From IMG/VR virus record IMGVR_UViG_3300009034_000045, positions 1-57,030 of that record: a stretch of 57,030 bases of DNA. One strand, given 5' to 3'. Below, one piece after another: positions 6,947 to 15,716 of the stretch. Each line of letters opens with the position of its first letter. Position 1 is the first letter of the stretch. The notes under the pieces are model-generated. The model was not told where the DNA came from, did not search any database, and was given only the letters and a program-made list of their open reading frames with translations. The position numbers were made by a program, and so were the translations under genes. Source of the stretch: a virus.

Positions 6947-9085
6947 ATGGCCACTGAAGTCCAGAGCCTGATCTTTCCGAAGGGCAAGTGGAGCTCCGAG
7001 GCAGCCGTCAAGAAGTGGGCGAAGGACCACGACTTCCACTCCGGGAAGGTCGACGAGACCGAGCAGTCCTGGCGCCTCCGCCAGCGCGAGCCGGGAGACT
7101 TCGTGCGCATGCGCACCATCTGCCTGAGTCCCGGAAGGGACACGGAGATGGATGATTGCAAAGTCAAGGCTGTGGTCGGCCCGATCAAGGCTTCAGAGGA
7201 GAGAAGCATGGCAGAGAGGAAGACGGAGGACGGGGAGCAGTTTCCGGCCGCCGCCTATGCCTACGTCCCGGATGCCGAGCACCCCTCGACGTGGAAGCTT
7301 CGCCTCTGGGAGTCGGTCGCAAAGAAGGAGACGGCGCCCCAGGTCGGCAGGGCGATCGCCGCGCTGGGGAAGGGCTTTCGAGGAAAGAAAGTCCAGATCC
7401 CGTCCGAGGATCTTTCCAAGGTCAAGGCGAAGGTGCGGGCGGCCTGGAGGAAGACACATCCCGACGCCGAGAGCGGCGACATGCCTGCCGTGATCAAGGC
7501 AAGCGAGGTGAAGATGAAGGGAAGAGTTTTGCGCACGAAGGATTTCCTCGGGAAGCTCCGCGAGCTTCTCGCAGGCAAGATCAAGGACGACGAGCTGAAG
7601 GACGTTATCAGTAAGGCGCGCTCCCACGCCTCGGCGCAGTCGCGCGCGCGCAACAAGGCCGACAAGGACAAAGAGGACGGGGAGAAGAAGCCGGAGAAGA
7701 AGGCCGCCTACGAGGATTACAGCCCGAAGCTCGAGAAGACGCACGAATCCGTGGACTACAAGCAGGCTGAGAAGGTCGGGAAGACCTGCGGCGACTGCAA
7801 GTTCTTCTACCGCTTCTCATCATACGACGGTACCTGCCAGCTTGTGGAGGGGAGCATCAACGACATCAGCGTCTGTGGCCTCTGGGAGGCGATCATCACC
7901 GTGGTTTCCACAGAGTTGGCGACCGACTGGAGACTGTTTAACGAGCTCTCTGCCGAGTTCCAGTTCGCCGAGCCGCCCGACTGGATCCCTTTTCTGCCGC
8001 GGCCCGGCAAGTATGAGAGCCCGAAGTATGGCGAGGTACTCATTTCCCGCGAGAGGAACGAGAACTTTGTCTCCAACTTCGGCAACGCGGTCTATCAGGA
8101 GAAGATCGCCATAGACGCGGAGCACGAGTCGAAGCTCTCCGGTGCGTTCGGCTGGATAACAGAAATGCGCGCGAACGAGGATGGAAGCGTGGATGCGTAT
8201 GTAGAGTGGACAGAGTTGGGGGTGACGGCGATCAAGGAGGATAGATTCCGCTATTTTTCCCCCGAGTTCTACGACACCTGGCAGAATCCGATGACAGGGG
8301 AGACGCACAGGGACGTGGCGGTAGGAGGAGCGCTGACCACCCGCCCCTTTTTCAAGGAAGGGGCGCTCCGTCCCATCATTGCCTCGGAGAAGGGATTGAC
8401 CATCCTCGAGGAGAGAGGCAAGGATACTTATTTTCTGATACCATTGACAGGAGGTGAAGAGGAAATGGAAGACAAAGACAAGAAGGACGAGTTGACCCTG
8501 CGTGCGAAGCTCATCGAGTTCCTGGGGTTGGGCAAGAAGGATGACGTGGATGTCAAGGTCGACGATGTCAAGGTCGACGATGACACCAAGATCGATGACA
8601 CCAAGATCGATGACGTCAAGGTTGCTGCTTCCGAGGCGTTGTCCGAGGTCAAGCAGCTTCGTGAGGAGCTGAAGGAGAACAAGAAGACGATAGCCTTGCT
8701 TACCGAGAGCAACCTAAAGCTCGAGCAGGAGAATCGCAGGAAGCGGTTCGTCGAGATCGTCGGTGACGGCGAGGAGGATCTGAAGTTCATGGAGTCGATC
8801 GCCGCCAAGTTCGGCGAGGACAGCGACGAGATGAACCACTACGTCAAGCAGCACCGCGCGCACGAGGAGCAGGTGAGGCTTGCCGGGCTCTTCAGCGAGA
8901 ATGGGAGCACCGAGATTTCGCAGGGCGGAGGATCGGCGGAGGCCGAGTTTCACGCCTTGGCGAAAAAGTTTGTCGAGGAGAGCGAAGGCAAGCTGGACTA
9001 CAATGACGCCTATGAGAAGGCGATGAAGGAGAATCCTCAACTTTACGAAAGGTACACCGAAGAGTCTACTCTAAGGGTAGGATGA
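6947..9085 (+). CDS. Mu I-like prohead protease/scaffold with extra N-terminal domains
   Basis: The protein has 712 residues in several parts. An N-terminal region with WKLRLWE and basic stretches comes first. A small cysteine domain CGDCKFF...GTCQLVEG...VCGLWE follows (about 281-313), resembling the high-potential iron-sulfur-like module seen in phage proteins. The Mu GpI-type protease block is IDAEHESKLSGAFGWI...VEWTELG...RYFSPEFY (about 389-439). An acidic DVKVD repeat and a long coiled-coil C-terminus, typical of a scaffold, complete it. The protease would cleave the scaffold during head maturation. The 712-residue length is nearly double that of Mu I. Position before the decoration and capsid genes agrees. 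Confidence 0.82.
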   Translation: MATEVQSLIFPKGKWSSEAAVKKWAKDHDFHSGKVDETEQSWRLRQREPGDFVRMRTICLSPGRDTEMDDCKVKAVVGPIKASEERSMAERKTEDGEQFPAAAYAYVPDAEHPSTWKLRLWESVAKKETAPQVGRAIAALGKGFRGKKVQIPSEDLSKVKAKVRAAWRKTHPDAESGDMPAVIKASEVKMKGRVLRTKDFLGKLRELLAGKIKDDELKDVISKARSHASAQSRARNKADKDKEDGEKKPEKKAAYEDYSPKLEKTHESVDYKQAEKVGKTCGDCKFFYRFSSYDGTCQLVEGSINDISVCGLWEAIITVVSTELATDWRLFNELSAEFQFAEPPDWIPFLPRPGKYESPKYGEVLISRERNENFVSNFGNAVYQEKIAIDAEHESKLSGAFGWITEMRANEDGSVDAYVEWTELGVTAIKEDRFRYFSPEFYDTWQNPMTGETHRDVAVGGALTTRPFFKEGALRPIIASEKGLTILEERGKDTYFLIPLTGGEEEMEDKDKKDELTLRAKLIEFLGLGKKDDVDVKVDDVKVDDDTKIDDTKIDDVKVAASEALSEVKQLREELKENKKTIALLTESNLKLEQENRRKRFVEIVGDGEEDLKFMESIAAKFGEDSDEMNHYVKQHRAHEEQVRLAGLFSENGSTEISQGGGSAEAEFHALAKKFVEESEGKLDYNDAYEKAMKENPQLYERYTEESTLRVG
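8549..8623 (+). repeat. Five tandem 15-bp units in the protease gene
   Basis: The five units of 15 bp are two identical GATGTCAAGGTCGAC, two identical GATGACACCAAGATC and one GATGACGTCAAGGTT. They encode DVKVD/DDTKI-type acidic pentapeptides linking the protease and scaffold parts. The number of units may vary by slippage. Confidence 0.85.
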
Positions 9086-9136
9086 GCAATTTCGCTCGTC
9101 CCCGCCCTTTATGGGTATAGAGAGGAGAAAGGTTAA

Positions 9137-10093
9137 ATGAAGGGAACAATTGCGAGAAAACAGGCCGGCTTCGAAATGACCTGGCCGGCAGCTGCCGATC
9201 TGAGCGACTACCAGTATCGTTTCATGAAGGCCGACTCGAACGGTAGGGTCAACATAATCGCTGCAGTGGACGACATCGTGGTCGGTGTCCTGGACAACGA
9301 TCCGGCGGCGCTGGATCGCGGCGCGCGAATCATCCATAGTGGCGTCTGCAAGCTGGTCACTGACGGATCGTCCACGGCAATCACCCGCGGCAACTGGCTG
9401 GCATCCAACGCCACCGGCAAGGGGGTGAAGAGCAAGAGCAACATGGCTGTCGCCATGGCGCTCAATCCTTCCTCGGCTGACGGGACGATCATCTCGGCTC
9501 TCCTGATGCTGCATCCTATGCGTGTTCAGGACGACCATCTCGAGCTCATGGCTGATCAGGAAGCCAAGAAGCAGGTGCGTATTGGCTCGAAGGTTGCTAC
9601 GATAACCTCCGATACGCATATGGGGTTCAGCTCCAAGCCGGATCTCGAGGGCGACGGCTCGGCCACCGTGACGGGATGCGAGATTTCACCGAGGATCAGC
9701 AACGGCGGCTCCGGCGCCAACCTGTACGGCATCGACGTGAATCTAGACATCAAGTCGGATGCGAGCTCGGCGGTACTCAGTAGCAATATGGTAGCGTTGA
9801 AGTGCAAGTTGGAATGTGCTTCTGCGCTGGTTACGACCATCACTGGAGAAGCATGCTGCCTGCGCTGCGAGCCGGCTCTCAGCGGCAATCAGACGGTCAC
9901 CGGCAAGTACGTGCCGATCAGTATCAGGGATGCCACGCAGCAAGGCGTTGGAAAGAACTGGGATGGCGCGCTCATGATCGGTGGAGACGGTTCCATCGCC
10001 GATACTTCGAGCACGCCGAGCACGCAGGCAGGAATGATCAAGGTGCTCATCGGCACCACCGTGAGATATATCCGCCTCTACAGCGGTGCATAG
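9137..10093 (+). CDS. Capsid decoration/head-fibre protein (DUF2190-like start)
   Basis: The protein has 318 residues. Residues 1-110 (DLSDYQYRFMKAD..., VGVLDNDPA, ARIIHSGVCKLV, ITRGNWLASNATGKG) resemble capsid cement proteins of the DUF2190/gpD-like group, in which a small beta domain sits on capsomers. The remaining ~200 residues are Ser/Gly/Thr-rich beta sequence with four cysteines and end TTVRYIRLYSGA, as in head-fibre or decorated versions. It lies between protease and capsid genes. Decoration is likely; the C-terminal part is unassigned. Confidence 0.7.
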   Translation: MKGTIARKQAGFEMTWPAAADLSDYQYRFMKADSNGRVNIIAAVDDIVVGVLDNDPAALDRGARIIHSGVCKLVTDGSSTAITRGNWLASNATGKGVKSKSNMAVAMALNPSSADGTIISALLMLHPMRVQDDHLELMADQEAKKQVRIGSKVATITSDTHMGFSSKPDLEGDGSATVTGCEISPRISNGGSGANLYGIDVNLDIKSDASSAVLSSNMVALKCKLECASALVTTITGEACCLRCEPALSGNQTVTGKYVPISIRDATQQGVGKNWDGALMIGGDGSIADTSSTPSTQAGMIKVLIGTTVRYIRLYSGA

Positions 10094-10467
10094 TGGTCGA
10101 TATCAATAAAGAGAAGGAAGGAATCCCGATCGGGGAGCTCTTTCCCTATGCTGAGATAGAGGAAATCACGGATCAGGAGGCGGCTCTCGTGCAGCTGCGA
10201 GAAAGCTACAAAGTGGATCTCCAAACAGCAACGCAGAATAAAGAAATCGTGCAAAACGAACTGAATCGTCTTCAGAGTGTGATCTATCAACTTGAGGGAT
10301 GCGTCATGGCGATAGATGCCGCTTTGCCTCTTGTTCAAAAGAAAGGATGTGTTGTGAGCAAAGAAGAACCGACAGAAAAAGATAAACCTCTTCGGGTGGT
10401 TCCCAACGAGAACATTCAGCCACCTGAATTTGATTCAGTATCCGAGGAAAAAAAGGAGGAAGCATAG
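10093..10467 (+). CDS. Coiled-coil protein of unknown function between decoration and capsid genes
   Basis: GTG 10093 overlaps the previous TAG by one base; no strong SD is visible, which suggests coupling. The 124 residues include a coiled coil (about 25-75, QLRESYKVDLQTATQNKEIV) and a charged, proline-containing tail ending SVSEEKKEEA. It may help capsid assembly, by position only. No family is recognised. Confidence 0.6.
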   Translation: MVDINKEKEGIPIGELFPYAEIEEITDQEAALVQLRESYKVDLQTATQNKEIVQNELNRLQSVIYQLEGCVMAIDAALPLVQKKGCVVSKEEPTEKDKPLRVVPNENIQPPEFDSVSEEKKEEA

Positions 10468-10469
10468 AA

Positions 10470-11441
10470 ATGCTTTTGAAAAGTTTCGCACATAATCCGA
10501 CCCGAACGAATCTTCGAGTCGATGTGCCGCTCACGAACATGAGCATCGGCTATAGGAACCCGGGATACATTGCCGACGAGATGTTTCTCGTCAGCCCGTC
10601 CCAGGTGAGGAGCGGCATCGTCCCGAAGTACGACAAGTCTCACTGGTTCCGTGACGCTGCGCAGCTGCGTTCGCCTGGGGCTCCGAGCCAAGGTGGCGGA
10701 TGGGACACGGACGTCTCCGATACGTACTACTGCCACCGGTTCTCCTTCCGCTACGAGTACGACGACGACACCGCCGGCGAGGCGATGGCCCCGTTCAATC
10801 TCGACAGAGACGGGGTGGAGTTCGTCACCGACAAGATGCAGCTGAGGCGGGAGATCGCCTTTGCCACCGACTTCTTTGTCACCGGCGTCTGGGGGACGAG
10901 CAATACCCTCTCCGGGACCGACCAGTGGGACGACTACGCCGGCTCCGATCCTCTGGGCGACATCGAGACAGCGAAGGACACCGTCGAGGGATCTGCCGGG
11001 GTCGAGCCCAACTCGATTGCGCTGGGCAAGCAGGTGTGGATCAAGCTGAAGTGGCATCCGGACATCATCGATACCATCAAGCACACGCAGCGAGCGCAGA
11101 TGACGACGGAGATCTTCGGTGGCCTCGCCGAGATTCCGAAAGTCTTGATCGGCCGCGGCATCTACACCACAAGCGCCGAGGGGACTGCTGAGGCGAGCGT
11201 TTCCTACACCAGGATCTGGGGTAAGAACGTCCTCTTTCTCTTCGTGCCTCCCGCACCTTCACTTCGCACGCCGGCCGCCGGTTACACCTATGTGTGGCAG
11301 CGGGTTGCCAGTGCGCTTCAGTGGATCAAGCGGATGAGAAACGAGGAGCGCGAGGTTACCATCATCGAGGGTAACAGCTACTTCGATCAGAAGGCGACCG
11401 CCACCGACTCCGGCTACTGGCTTGGCGCCGTCGTTTCCTGA
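10470..11441 (+). CDS. Major capsid protein
   Basis: This 323-residue protein is expected to have the HK97 fold. Diagnostic pieces are LTNMSIGYRNPGYIADEMFLVSP (split here at residues 20-42), KYDKSHWFRDAAQLRSPG, FSFRYEYDDDTA, LRREIAFATDFFVTGVW (about 117-133), WIKLKWHPDIIDTIKHTQR and the C-terminal GYTYVWQRV...GYWLGAVV. This pattern is common to Mu/siphophage capsid proteins that follow an I-like protease. SD GGAGGAAGC precedes ATG 10470. The assignment is strong by sequence and position. Confidence 0.9.
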   Translation: MLLKSFAHNPTRTNLRVDVPLTNMSIGYRNPGYIADEMFLVSPSQVRSGIVPKYDKSHWFRDAAQLRSPGAPSQGGGWDTDVSDTYYCHRFSFRYEYDDDTAGEAMAPFNLDRDGVEFVTDKMQLRREIAFATDFFVTGVWGTSNTLSGTDQWDDYAGSDPLGDIETAKDTVEGSAGVEPNSIALGKQVWIKLKWHPDIIDTIKHTQRAQMTTEIFGGLAEIPKVLIGRGIYTTSAEGTAEASVSYTRIWGKNVLFLFVPPAPSLRTPAAGYTYVWQRVASALQWIKRMRNEEREVTIIEGNSYFDQKATATDSGYWLGAVVS

Positions 11442-11454
11442 CAAGGAGGCGTTT

Positions 11455-12147
11455 ATGCAGACAGAGGTTTGGGCAAGGCGTTCGTTTGCATACAGCGGTG
11501 TCGAGCATTCGCGCGGCTCGATCTTCTCTCTATGCGGCATGCGCAACGACGAGAAGCTGGTCCGTCTGGGCTACGTTCGCAAGTGCACCGAGCTGGATCT
11601 CGAAAGGAAGGTCCAGTGCGGTGTTTGCGGCGCCTGGTTCATCGGCGTGCAGGAGAGGGATCTCCATGGCAAGAAGATGCACGGCTCGCGCGAGATGCTC
11701 CGGCCTGTCGCCGGCAGCAAGATCGAGACGCCGCCATCAGCGAGACTGACAGGGAGCCAGGAGCGCGGCGGGATAGAGGACGAGAGCTCGGCGGTCGCCG
11801 AGGAGAGGAAGACGAATCAGATGGCTCCGCTCTATCTCGAGAACACTGCGGCTTCGCGCGACGCGGGAGTTGGTGGCATCGAGATAAGCTCGGGAGCGAT
11901 AGCTGAGGCCAACAAAGCCATGGAGGACTCTGTGGTGGTCTCTTCTCAGGAGCAGCGGGAATCCCAGCCGGAGCAGGGCGGAAAGAAGATCAAAAAAGCC
12001 TCTCCGAAACGCAAGAGGAGCAAGAAGAAGAGGCGGAAGAAGACGAAGCTCCTGAGCCGGAAGAAGACGGGAGGCCGGCGAGGCAGGCCGCGCGAGAAGA
12101 TTGTCGATGAGGCTCCGGATTCAGATTCGGAAAAACAGGATCAGTAA
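11455..12147 (+). CDS. C2H2-type zinc finger protein with a lysine/arginine tail
   Basis: ATG 11455 follows CAAGGAGGC. The 230 residues contain VQCGVCGAWF...DLHGKKMH (about 55-77), spaced as a classical C2H2 finger, then a long low-complexity linker. The C-terminus is very basic (KRKRSKKKRRKKTK) with GRRGRPREK, close to an AT-hook. It is probably a nucleic-acid-binding protein. Its place between capsid and connector genes is odd for a DNA-binding protein; it could be packaged with DNA or regulate late functions. No phage family is recognised. Confidence 0.7.
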   Translation: MQTEVWARRSFAYSGVEHSRGSIFSLCGMRNDEKLVRLGYVRKCTELDLERKVQCGVCGAWFIGVQERDLHGKKMHGSREMLRPVAGSKIETPPSARLTGSQERGGIEDESSAVAEERKTNQMAPLYLENTAASRDAGVGGIEISSGAIAEANKAMEDSVVVSSQEQRESQPEQGGKKIKKASPKRKRSKKKRRKKTKLLSRKKTGGRRGRPREKIVDEAPDSDSEKQDQ

Positions 12148-12174
12148 TCGGCCTTATCGGCTAAGGGAGAATGG

Positions 12175-12636
12175 ATGGCCGATCAATATATCGGTACTGC
12201 GAGCTGGACCTACGGCAACGACCCGGAGAACACGGCCCGGGACGAGGTCAGGCTCCTCAGCGGCGACTGTGTGGACACGCAGAAGTACCTTACCGACGCC
12301 GAGATCGCGTACTGCATAGCGAAGGAGCCGGTCACCGAGCTCGCGGCAGCCAAGGCAGCGGAAAATATAGCCGCGAAGCTCGCGCGGGAGATGTCGCAGG
12401 GCGCCGAGGGCTTCTCCGGCAGCCTGGATCAGCGGCGAAGGCACTTTCTCGACGTAGCGAAGGGTTTACGGAAGATGTACGGCCAGGGCGTGCCCGAGGT
12501 TGGCGGAATCGACGATGCGGACAACGACGCGCTGGATGACGAGGCCGACATCGTCCTGACAAAGTTCAAGATCGGAATGCACGACCATCCTTCGACCTAT
12601 GACGATCCGGCGCTCTACAATCAGGAAGAAGAATAG
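12175..12636 (+). CDS. Head-tail connector (gp6/gp15-like adaptor)
   Basis: The protein has 153 residues. The pattern DEVRLLSGDCVDTQKYLTDAEI (cut, residues 20-41), then AAAKAAENIAAKLAREMSQ and RRRHFLDVAKGLRKMY, matches small helical head-tail adaptors that join the portal. SD AAGGGAG precedes ATG 12175. The C-terminal third is acidic. The order connector, gp10-like protein, terminator, tube is standard for siphoviruses. Confidence 0.8.
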   Translation: MADQYIGTASWTYGNDPENTARDEVRLLSGDCVDTQKYLTDAEIAYCIAKEPVTELAAAKAAENIAAKLAREMSQGAEGFSGSLDQRRRHFLDVAKGLRKMYGQGVPEVGGIDDADNDALDDEADIVLTKFKIGMHDHPSTYDDPALYNQEEE

Positions 12637-13160
12637 TGGCGAAGACATACAAGTCCATCAAGGAGCTGAGCGCCGCGCACAAGACCGTCGGAAGGAACAT
12701 AGACAGGGCGACGCGGACGGGTATAGACAGGGGCCTGGCCTGGACAATCAGGTACATCAAGAGCCATTTTTTCCGGCGCTCTGGCGAGCCCGGGCCGGGC
12801 TACATCGTCAGCAGGTCGGGGAGGCTGATCGGCTCCATCCGTGCGACGAGGGCGAAGAACGTCGGAAGGGCGGGCAGGATATACGGCTCCCTCCAGATGG
12901 GCGGTCAGTGGATCGCCTACGCGGCGATCCTCGAGTACGGCGGGAGGACCAGGCCGCACATGATCTATCCTAAAAAGGCGAGCGTCCTTCATTTCATCAC
13001 GAAGGGGGGCGAGGAGGTCTTCACGAAGAGAGTGAGGCATCCGGGCTCCGTCATCGAGCCGCGGGCGGTCCTCGGTAGGGGTATGGCTCGCGGGACTCCG
13101 CAGATGATGAAGATGGTCGCGCAGGAGCACCGGAAGGCGATAAGGAAGTCCTATAAGTAA
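12636..13160 (+). CDS. HK97 gp10-like head-closure/tail-joining protein
   Basis: GTG 12636 overlaps the previous TAG. The 174 residues are basic; RSGRLIGSIRA (about 60-70), YAAILEYGG and ...RHPGSVIEPRAVL (about 130-142) are typical of the HK97 gp10 family, which closes the head-tail interface. Confidence comes from motif pattern and gene order. Confidence 0.75.
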   Translation: MAKTYKSIKELSAAHKTVGRNIDRATRTGIDRGLAWTIRYIKSHFFRRSGEPGPGYIVSRSGRLIGSIRATRAKNVGRAGRIYGSLQMGGQWIAYAAILEYGGRTRPHMIYPKKASVLHFITKGGEEVFTKRVRHPGSVIEPRAVLGRGMARGTPQMMKMVAQEHRKAIRKSYK

Positions 13161-13672
13161 TGGCACCAACCAATGAGCCCATACGCGAACGCATCCTGGA
13201 TGACATCAAGGACGCGCTCGACGCCATCACGGCGGGGAGCGATTACTGGTACACGCCCGACGTGGTCATGAGGACCGATCCGCCGGTCCTGAAGTTGTTG
13301 CAGGGACAAAATGATACTCTCATATATTTCATCAGTGAGGGGAACGAGACGGAGGAGCACTGGTCCACCGGAGGCTACCAGCAGTGCGCGCTAGAGTGTT
13401 TCATATTCGGCTCCCAGCTCTGGGGTCCGACTTACCACGACGAGTTCGCGCGGGAGGCGGCGGGCGATGATCCGAAGTCCACGATGCGGAGCAAGATGGT
13501 GCACGACGTGAAGAGGGCTCTCAACGTGGACTGGACGCGGGGAGCGCTGGCGCAGAACACGAACATAACCGATGTACGACCGGCCTACATTGATGTCAGC
13601 GAGACGGTGCAGAGAGCCTGTTTCGAAATGAGGATGGAAATTCTTTACACATACCAGAAGTTGTCGCCATGA
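13160..13672 (+). CDS. Probable tail terminator protein
   Basis: This 170-residue protein follows the gp10-like gene, and its ATG overlaps the TAA (TAATG). IRERILDDIKDALDAI at the start and TVQRACFEMRMEILYTYQ at the end give the alpha-beta pattern of tail-terminator proteins that cap the tube. No decisive motif is visible, so this rests largely on order. Confidence 0.65.
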   Translation: MAPTNEPIRERILDDIKDALDAITAGSDYWYTPDVVMRTDPPVLKLLQGQNDTLIYFISEGNETEEHWSTGGYQQCALECFIFGSQLWGPTYHDEFAREAAGDDPKSTMRSKMVHDVKRALNVDWTRGALAQNTNITDVRPAYIDVSETVQRACFEMRMEILYTYQKLSP

Positions 13673-13854
13673 TGGATGTAGCTGCTTCAAGAAGAGTGGA
13701 CAGGCTTGAGGAGGAAGTCCGTTCGTTGAAAGACAGAGTCGAGATCTTGGAGCAGGTGCTCCTCGCGGAGCAGGAGCTTGACTTCAACATGGAGAGGCAG
13801 CAATGGATCGACGATTGCCGTGAGCGCGCGGCGCAGAGAAGGAGGGCGTCTTGA
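13669..13854 (+). CDS. Small coiled-coil protein, 61 aa
   Basis: ATGA overlap with the previous gene. VDRLEEEVRSLKDRVEILEQVL (heptads, about 10-31) is a clear coiled coil, followed by a basic end. It could be an assembly chaperone. No family is recognised. Confidence 0.6.
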   Translation: MMDVAASRRVDRLEEEVRSLKDRVEILEQVLLAEQELDFNMERQQWIDDCRERAAQRRRAS

Positions 13855-14126
13855 AGATAAATTTTGACTATCCGACAGAGCAGATTCAAATGAGTTTTGG
13901 CATATCATTGAAACCGGGCGAGAATGATCTGCCAGATGAAATCGCTGAAGAACTGGTCAAGGGAAGCGATGCGCTGATCGCATCCATCGCGAAGGCGTCG
14001 GACAAGAAGTCCGAGGAGGATGTGAGAAAAGAGAGGAAAGGAAAAGGAATATTTACAAAGGTAGTCGTTCCTGAAGTTCCAGTAACGACAACCAAAAGAT
14101 CAACGCGCTCAGGAGGAGGCAAATAA
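13851..14126 (+). CDS. Small protein of the tail module, 91 aa
   Basis: It starts at TTG 13851 (TTGA overlap with the upstream stop). Residues 1-45 (MSFGISLKPGENDLPDEIAEEL) resemble small phage proteins with an N-terminal beta hairpin. The end is basic (TTTKRSTRSGGGK). Its TAA overlaps the tail tube ATG. Function is unknown. Confidence 0.6.
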   Translation: MKINFDYPTEQIQMSFGISLKPGENDLPDEIAEELVKGSDALIASIAKASDKKSEEDVRKERKGKGIFTKVVVPEVPVTTTKRSTRSGGGK

Positions 14127-15193
14127 TGGTACAGTGGAAAGGAGCTATGTCGATCGGCGGCCTGGTCTATTCCGGCGGCGGGAATTGGGGCACTGAAGTC
14201 GCATGCGCTGCCGATAGCGGATTCGAGTTCACGAGTGAGAGCATCAAGCCAGCCGTGACTCTCATACCCAATAACGGGATAACCGGCACTATCTCTCAGC
14301 AACCAGGTGTAAAAGGAAACGAACTTCACGCAGGAGACATCACGGTCATTCCAGACTATAACTACATAGATCGTTTTCTTGCGCTGGTGTTCGGGGTCGG
14401 GACCAAGGCAGAAGGACCAACATGGTATCTACAATCGCTTTCTCCTCCTCCCCCTGATCATGAAGGCAAGCATGGAACATTGGTAATAGGGCACACCGGT
14501 CTCTATGTGAGAGCGATGCCGACGGTGAAGTTCACCGGCTTCACGTTGACTGCGACTCCTGACTCGATTCCGGAGTTCGTTTTTCATTGCGTTGCGAACA
14601 GGCAGATCGTAGATGATAGCGGGACCAATACGCTGGCTACTCAAACCAACATCACTCGGGTGAATCCAGGAGGCGGATACATCGGGTTCGTGGCAAGTTT
14701 CAACGATCTTCAGATTTGCCTGAAGGCTCGTTCCGCCGCCGCGCTCAGTTACACGACTGACGCGGTCTACGTGGACAACTTCACGATGACCGTCAACAAC
14801 AACATGAGGGAGGCATCTGTCACGACGAGGAATGCGCCTTATGTTGACGAGCCTTTGCGTGACGGTTTCATGACGGCAAGCGGTTCGATGACTTTCAGCG
14901 CACTGACAGCGAACACATACGTTCTCGCCGACCTGGCGAAGACGGCGCAGAAGATGTATCTCAAGTTCGAGACGGCAGCGAACGAGTACTCCATCGAGTT
15001 CAAGTTTGCATCGCTTCAGTTTGAGGATGTGGATTCGCAGATCGGCGGGCCTGGACTCGCGCCTCACACGGTGAATTGGACGGCGCATAGACCTTTGGCG
15101 TCTCCTCCCGGCTTTGTCGGCAACGAATACAAGAGCGTCCCTGTGTGCTACATTCGAAACAAGCAGAATCGAAACGCGCTCGACGGCGTTTAA
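14126..15193 (+). CDS. Major tail tube protein
   Basis: This 355-residue, beta-rich protein lies directly before the chaperone pair. VTLIPNNGITGTISQQPG and the long alternating segments FTGFTLTATPDSIPEF, VDNFTMTVNNNM, DGFMTASGSMTFSAL, KFETAANEYSIEFKF are typical of tail tube proteins built from two related tube domains. The length suggests a duplicated or extended domain. No enzyme motif. Assignment is by pattern and order. Confidence 0.75.
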   Translation: MVQWKGAMSIGGLVYSGGGNWGTEVACAADSGFEFTSESIKPAVTLIPNNGITGTISQQPGVKGNELHAGDITVIPDYNYIDRFLALVFGVGTKAEGPTWYLQSLSPPPPDHEGKHGTLVIGHTGLYVRAMPTVKFTGFTLTATPDSIPEFVFHCVANRQIVDDSGTNTLATQTNITRVNPGGGYIGFVASFNDLQICLKARSAAALSYTTDAVYVDNFTMTVNNNMREASVTTRNAPYVDEPLRDGFMTASGSMTFSALTANTYVLADLAKTAQKMYLKFETAANEYSIEFKFASLQFEDVDSQIGGPGLAPHTVNWTAHRPLASPPGFVGNEYKSVPVCYIRNKQNRNALDGV

Positions 15194-15203
15194 GGGAGGC
15201 TTT

Positions 15204-15716
15204 GTGGCATTCATACACGAGCATTCAGACACGACGAAGAACCTGGGGCGCTGGTATAAGATCGTCTTTGACGAGGAGATAAACAAGCCGGTCGAGCTCA
15301 GGATAAGGAGGCTGGGGCGCGAGGAGAGGAAGAAGATCGAGAAGCCCTTCCTCCGCGCGCGGAAGCAGAGGCGCGGCGGCCAGAAGGTCCTCGAGGTTCC
15401 GTCGAGCAGGCTCGAGGACTTCGTGATAGAAGCGGCCATCTACATGTGGACGGACGCGAAAAATCTTTTTGTGAAACCGCTTGATGATGGCGCCCTGAGT
15501 TTCTACAAGAAGCATCTGGGCGAGGACGGCCTCGAGAAGGGAAAGGATATCAGGCTGGACGGGAAGCTCGACAGAGAAGTCAAGCTCCATTTGATCGACG
15601 AGGACTATTCGATAGCAACGTTTATCACGGATAAGGGGATCCTGCTCGACGAGGAGATGGCCGACATCGACGAGGCCGAGGTAGAGCGGGAAGAGGCGGC
15701 GGCAGAAAATTTATAG
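15204..15716 (+). CDS. Tail assembly chaperone, upstream frame (G-like)
   Basis: GTG 15204 follows AAGGGAGG. The 170 residues are highly charged (RIRRLGREERKKIEKP; AEVEREEAAAENL at the end). It occupies the position of lambda G between tail tube and tape measure. The last two sense codons AAT TTA form the slippery site A_AAT_TTA before TAG, so a fraction of ribosomes should continue in the -1 frame into the next gene. This makes the chaperone identity much firmer than sequence alone. Confidence 0.8.
   Translation: MAFIHEHSDTTKNLGRWYKIVFDEEINKPVELRIRRLGREERKKIEKPFLRARKQRRGGQKVLEVPSSRLEDFVIEAAIYMWTDAKNLFVKPLDDGALSFYKKHLGEDGLEKGKDIRLDGKLDREVKLHLIDEDYSIATFITDKGILLDEEMADIDEAEVEREEAAAENL
15707..15713 (+). 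promoter_or_regulatory. -1 ribosomal frameshift site A_AAT_TTA
   Basis: The heptamer AAATTTA is in the correct register of the upstream chaperone frame, immediately before its TAG (15714-15716). After slipping back one base, reading continues ATA GCG TGG TTG GAG with no stop, into the downstream frame. The same heptamer drives -1 shifting in Rous sarcoma virus. No clear downstream pseudoknot was identified. Confidence 0.75.
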
